Assembly (NCBI GenBank): GCA_947481355.1
Contig: CANKGM010000019.1
Coordinates: forward strand, 1-15,950
Direction: 5' to 3'
Origin: Chitinophagaceae bacterium
GTDB lineage: Bacteria; Bacteroidota; Bacteroidia; Chitinophagales; Chitinophagaceae
Length of the DNA: 15,950 bases
The translations under genes were made by a program, and so were the position numbers. The notes beneath the pieces were generated by a model, which had not been told where the DNA came from, ran no database searches, and saw only the letters and a list, made by a program, of their open reading frames with translations. Shown one piece after another: positions 13,955 to 15,950 of this stretch (positions within the stretch are counted from its first letter, which is position 1; every line of letters starts with the position of its first letter).

Positions 13955-15950
13955 ATGGTATTCGACCTTAACCTCATTCAAAAGACATATAATGAATTGC
14001 CGACAAAAGTTGATGCGGCCAGAAAGGCACTTGGGCGTCCGCTCACGTTGGCAGAGAAGATCCTCTATTCGCATTTATGGAAAGGCGTAGGAGTTTCTGA
14101 TTTCGAGAGAGGAAAAGCCTATGTTGATTTTGCGCCAGACCGCGTAGCAATGCAGGATGCCACTGCACAGATGGCATTGTTGCAATTTGATACAACGGGC
14201 AGAAAACAAGTGGCTGTTCCATCAACTGTACATTGCGACCATTTGATCGTTGCAAAGAATGAGAGCACTGTTGATCTTAAAAAGGCAGTTACCGAGAATG
14301 AAGAAGTATATGAATTTCTATCCTCCATCTCAAATAAATACGGTATTGGATTTTGGAAACCAGGCGCGGGTATCATTCACCAAGTTGTATTAGAAAATTA
14401 TGCATTCCCAGGTGGAATGATGATTGGAACAGATTCTCATACTGTAAATGCAGGTGGATTAGGAATGATTGCCATTGGTGTAGGTGGAGCTGATGCTTGC
14501 GATGTAATGGCTGGTTTAAGTTGGGAATTGCTCATGCCAAAACTAATTGGAATTAAACTTACCGGTAAATTAAGTGGATGGGCTTCTCCAAAAGACGTTA
14601 TCCTTAAAGTAGCTGGTATACTTACCGTAAAAGGTGGAACAAATGCTATTGTAGAATACTTTGGAGAAGGTGCTACAAGCATGAGTTGTACTGGTAAAGG
14701 CACTATTTGTAATATGGGTGCTGAAGTAGGTGCAACAACATCTACGTTTGGATATGACGAGAGCATGAGTAGGTATTTAAAAGCCACAGGAAGAGCAGCC
14801 GTTGCAGAAGCAGCTGATGCAGTAAAAGCCCATTTAACGGGCGATCCAGAGGTATATGCAAATCCGGAAAAATATTTTGATAGGGTTATTGAAATAAACT
14901 TGAGTGAATTGGAACCGCATATCAATGGACCTTATACGCCAGATCTTGCTACACCGATTTCTCAAATGAAAGAGGCCGCTGCAAAAAACAACTGGCCAAC
15001 AAAAGTAGAAGTAGGTTTGATTGGTAGCTGTACCAATTCATCTTATGAAGATATTAGTAGAGCTGTAAGCTTAGCTAAACAAGTTTCAGAAAAAGGATTA
15101 AAAACCAAAGCGGAATTTACCATCACTCCAGGAAGTGAATTGGTTCGCTATACAATCGACAGAGATGGATTTCTTGATACATTCGCTCAAATTGGGGCAA
15201 CTGTATTCGCAAATGCATGTGGGCCTTGCATAGGCATGTGGGATAGAATGGGTGCAGAAAAACAAGAACGCAACACCATCGTACATTCATTCAATAGGAA
15301 TTTTTCTAAACGAGCTGATGGGAACCCTAATACACTAGCATTCGTAGCGAGTCCTGAGATTGTAACTGCCCTTGCGATTGCAGGCGACCTTACCTTCAAT
15401 CCATTGACAGACACCTTGATTAATGAAAAAGGAGAATCAGTTAAACTTGATCCTCCAAGTGGCGACGAGTTGCCATCAAAAGGCTTTGACGCTGAAGATC
15501 CAGGATATCAAGCACCTGCAGAAGATGGAACAACTGTTCAGGTTAGTGTAAAATCAGACAGCAAACGACTTCAGTTGTTATATCCATTCCCAGCATGGAA
15601 AGGACAAGACCTTAAAGGATTAAAACTTCTCATTAAGGCGAAAGGAAAATGTACTACTGATCATATCTCAATGGCTGGCCCATGGTTGAAATTTAGAGGA
15701 CATCTAGACAATATCAGCAACAACATGCTCATCGGTGCGATCAACTTCTTTAACGAAAAAACAGATAGTGTAAAAAATCAACTTACAGGTGAATATGGTA
15801 CAGTGCCATTGACACAACGTGCTTATAAAGCTGCTGGCGTTGGAAGTATAGTTGTTGGTGATGAGAACTATGGCGAAGGATCTTCAAGAGAACACGCTGC
15901 CATGGAACCTAGGCATCTAGGTGTAAGTGCAGTATTGGTAAAATCGTTTG
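13955..15950 (+). CDS. Aconitate hydratase, mitochondrial type (3' end outside window)
   Basis: The gene is open to the right edge: 665 codons are visible, and the family usually has about 750, so roughly 90-100 residues are missing. It converts citrate to isocitrate via cis-aconitate in the TCA cycle, using a [4Fe-4S] cluster. The cluster ligands are Cys359 (GSCTNSS), Cys422 and Cys425 (ACGPCIG), one residue off the mature pig mitochondrial numbering (358, 421, 424). Other active-site residues are QDATAQ (67-72), CDH (Asp95, His96), GTDSHT (Asp160, Ser161, His162), FNRNFSKR, and GEGSSREHAA (Ser643, Arg645, matching pig Ser642 and Arg644). The order and spacing mark the mitochondrial-type AcnA group rather than IRP1-like AcnA or AcnB. 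The start at 13955 gives MVFDLNLIQKTYNEL; no Shine-Dalgarno is present. It is transcribed divergently from the PspC-domain gene. Confidence 0.96.
   Translation, partial: MVFDLNLIQKTYNELPTKVDAARKALGRPLTLAEKILYSHLWKGVGVSDFERGKAYVDFAPDRVAMQDATAQMALLQFDTTGRKQVAVPSTVHCDHLIVAKNESTVDLKKAVTENEEVYEFLSSISNKYGIGFWKPGAGIIHQVVLENYAFPGGMMIGTDSHTVNAGGLGMIAIGVGGADACDVMAGLSWELLMPKLIGIKLTGKLSGWASPKDVILKVAGILTVKGGTNAIVEYFGEGATSMSCTGKGTICNMGAEVGATTSTFGYDESMSRYLKATGRAAVAEAADAVKAHLTGDPEVYANPEKYFDRVIEINLSELEPHINGPYTPDLATPISQMKEAAAKNNWPTKVEVGLIGSCTNSSYEDISRAVSLAKQVSEKGLKTKAEFTITPGSELVRYTIDRDGFLDTFAQIGATVFANACGPCIGMWDRMGAEKQERNTIVHSFNRNFSKRADGNPNTLAFVASPEIVTALAIAGDLTFNPLTDTLINEKGESVKLDPPSGDELPSKGFDAEDPGYQAPAEDGTTVQVSVKSDSKRLQLLYPFPAWKGQDLKGLKLLIKAKGKCTTDHISMAGPWLKFRGHLDNISNNMLIGAINFFNEKTDSVKNQLTGEYGTVPLTQRAYKAAGVGSIVVGDENYGEGSSREHAAMEPRHLGVSAVLVKSF

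Noticed and set aside
14437..14925. 162-codon open frame antisense to the aconitase gene
   Set aside because: The opposite strand encodes conserved aconitase motifs; the antisense product is a low-complexity Pro/Ala/Ser-rich sequence without a domain.
14043..15414. Other open frames antisense to aconitase (14043-14255, 14119-14376, 15098-15286, 15187-15414)
   Set aside because: All are shadows of the aconitase frame and overlap one another; none shows family motifs.

Overview
The window looks like a chromosomal segment of a Bacteroidota bacterium, probably of the Chitinophagales/Sphingobacteriales side (the order is inference). The evidence is a PorQ-type component of the type IX secretion system, several small outer-membrane beta-barrel genes, a DUF5683-like gene behind parAB, AT-rich DNA, an almost complete lack of Shine-Dalgarno sequences, and several matches to the Bacteroidota -7 promoter element TAnnTTTG. 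I see no insertion sequence, integrase, phage gene, CRISPR array, tRNA or rRNA. It reads as a housekeeping region.

Left part (1-7307, all on the minus strand): porQ; lon, with a terminator behind it; a PorT-type small beta-barrel protein, with its own terminator; a larger exported beta-barrel protein I cannot assign; and a two-gene unit of an NAD(P)H-dependent FMN reductase followed 2 nt later by a membrane-anchored metallophosphoesterase.

Centre (7308-11211, plus strand): a 341-nt gene-free region rich in inverted repeats leads into a tight operon parA-parB-DUF5683-dapB-rrf2. parA and parB overlap by 8 nt, one base separates parB from the DUF5683 gene, and seven bases separate dapB from the Rrf2 regulator. 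This joins chromosome segregation, a membrane protein of unknown role, lysine/diaminopimelate synthesis and a Cys-rich regulator.

Right part (11236-15950): a minus-strand pair, SDR-type L-threonine 3-dehydrogenase then free methionine-(R)-sulfoxide reductase; the divergently transcribed kdsA (KDO-8-phosphate synthase for LPS, with the metal-dependent ligand set); a small PspC-domain protein convergent with kdsA; and a mitochondrial-type aconitase that runs off the right edge. In this part the -7 boxes of kdsA and the PspC gene lie only 4-5 nt before the start codons, which predicts leaderless or nearly leaderless mRNAs.

I did not find a convincing new multi-gene system. The best leads are the structured parA leader region, the predicted leaderless transcripts, the unassigned beta-barrel gene and the Cys-rich Rrf2 regulator at the end of the par/dapB operon.
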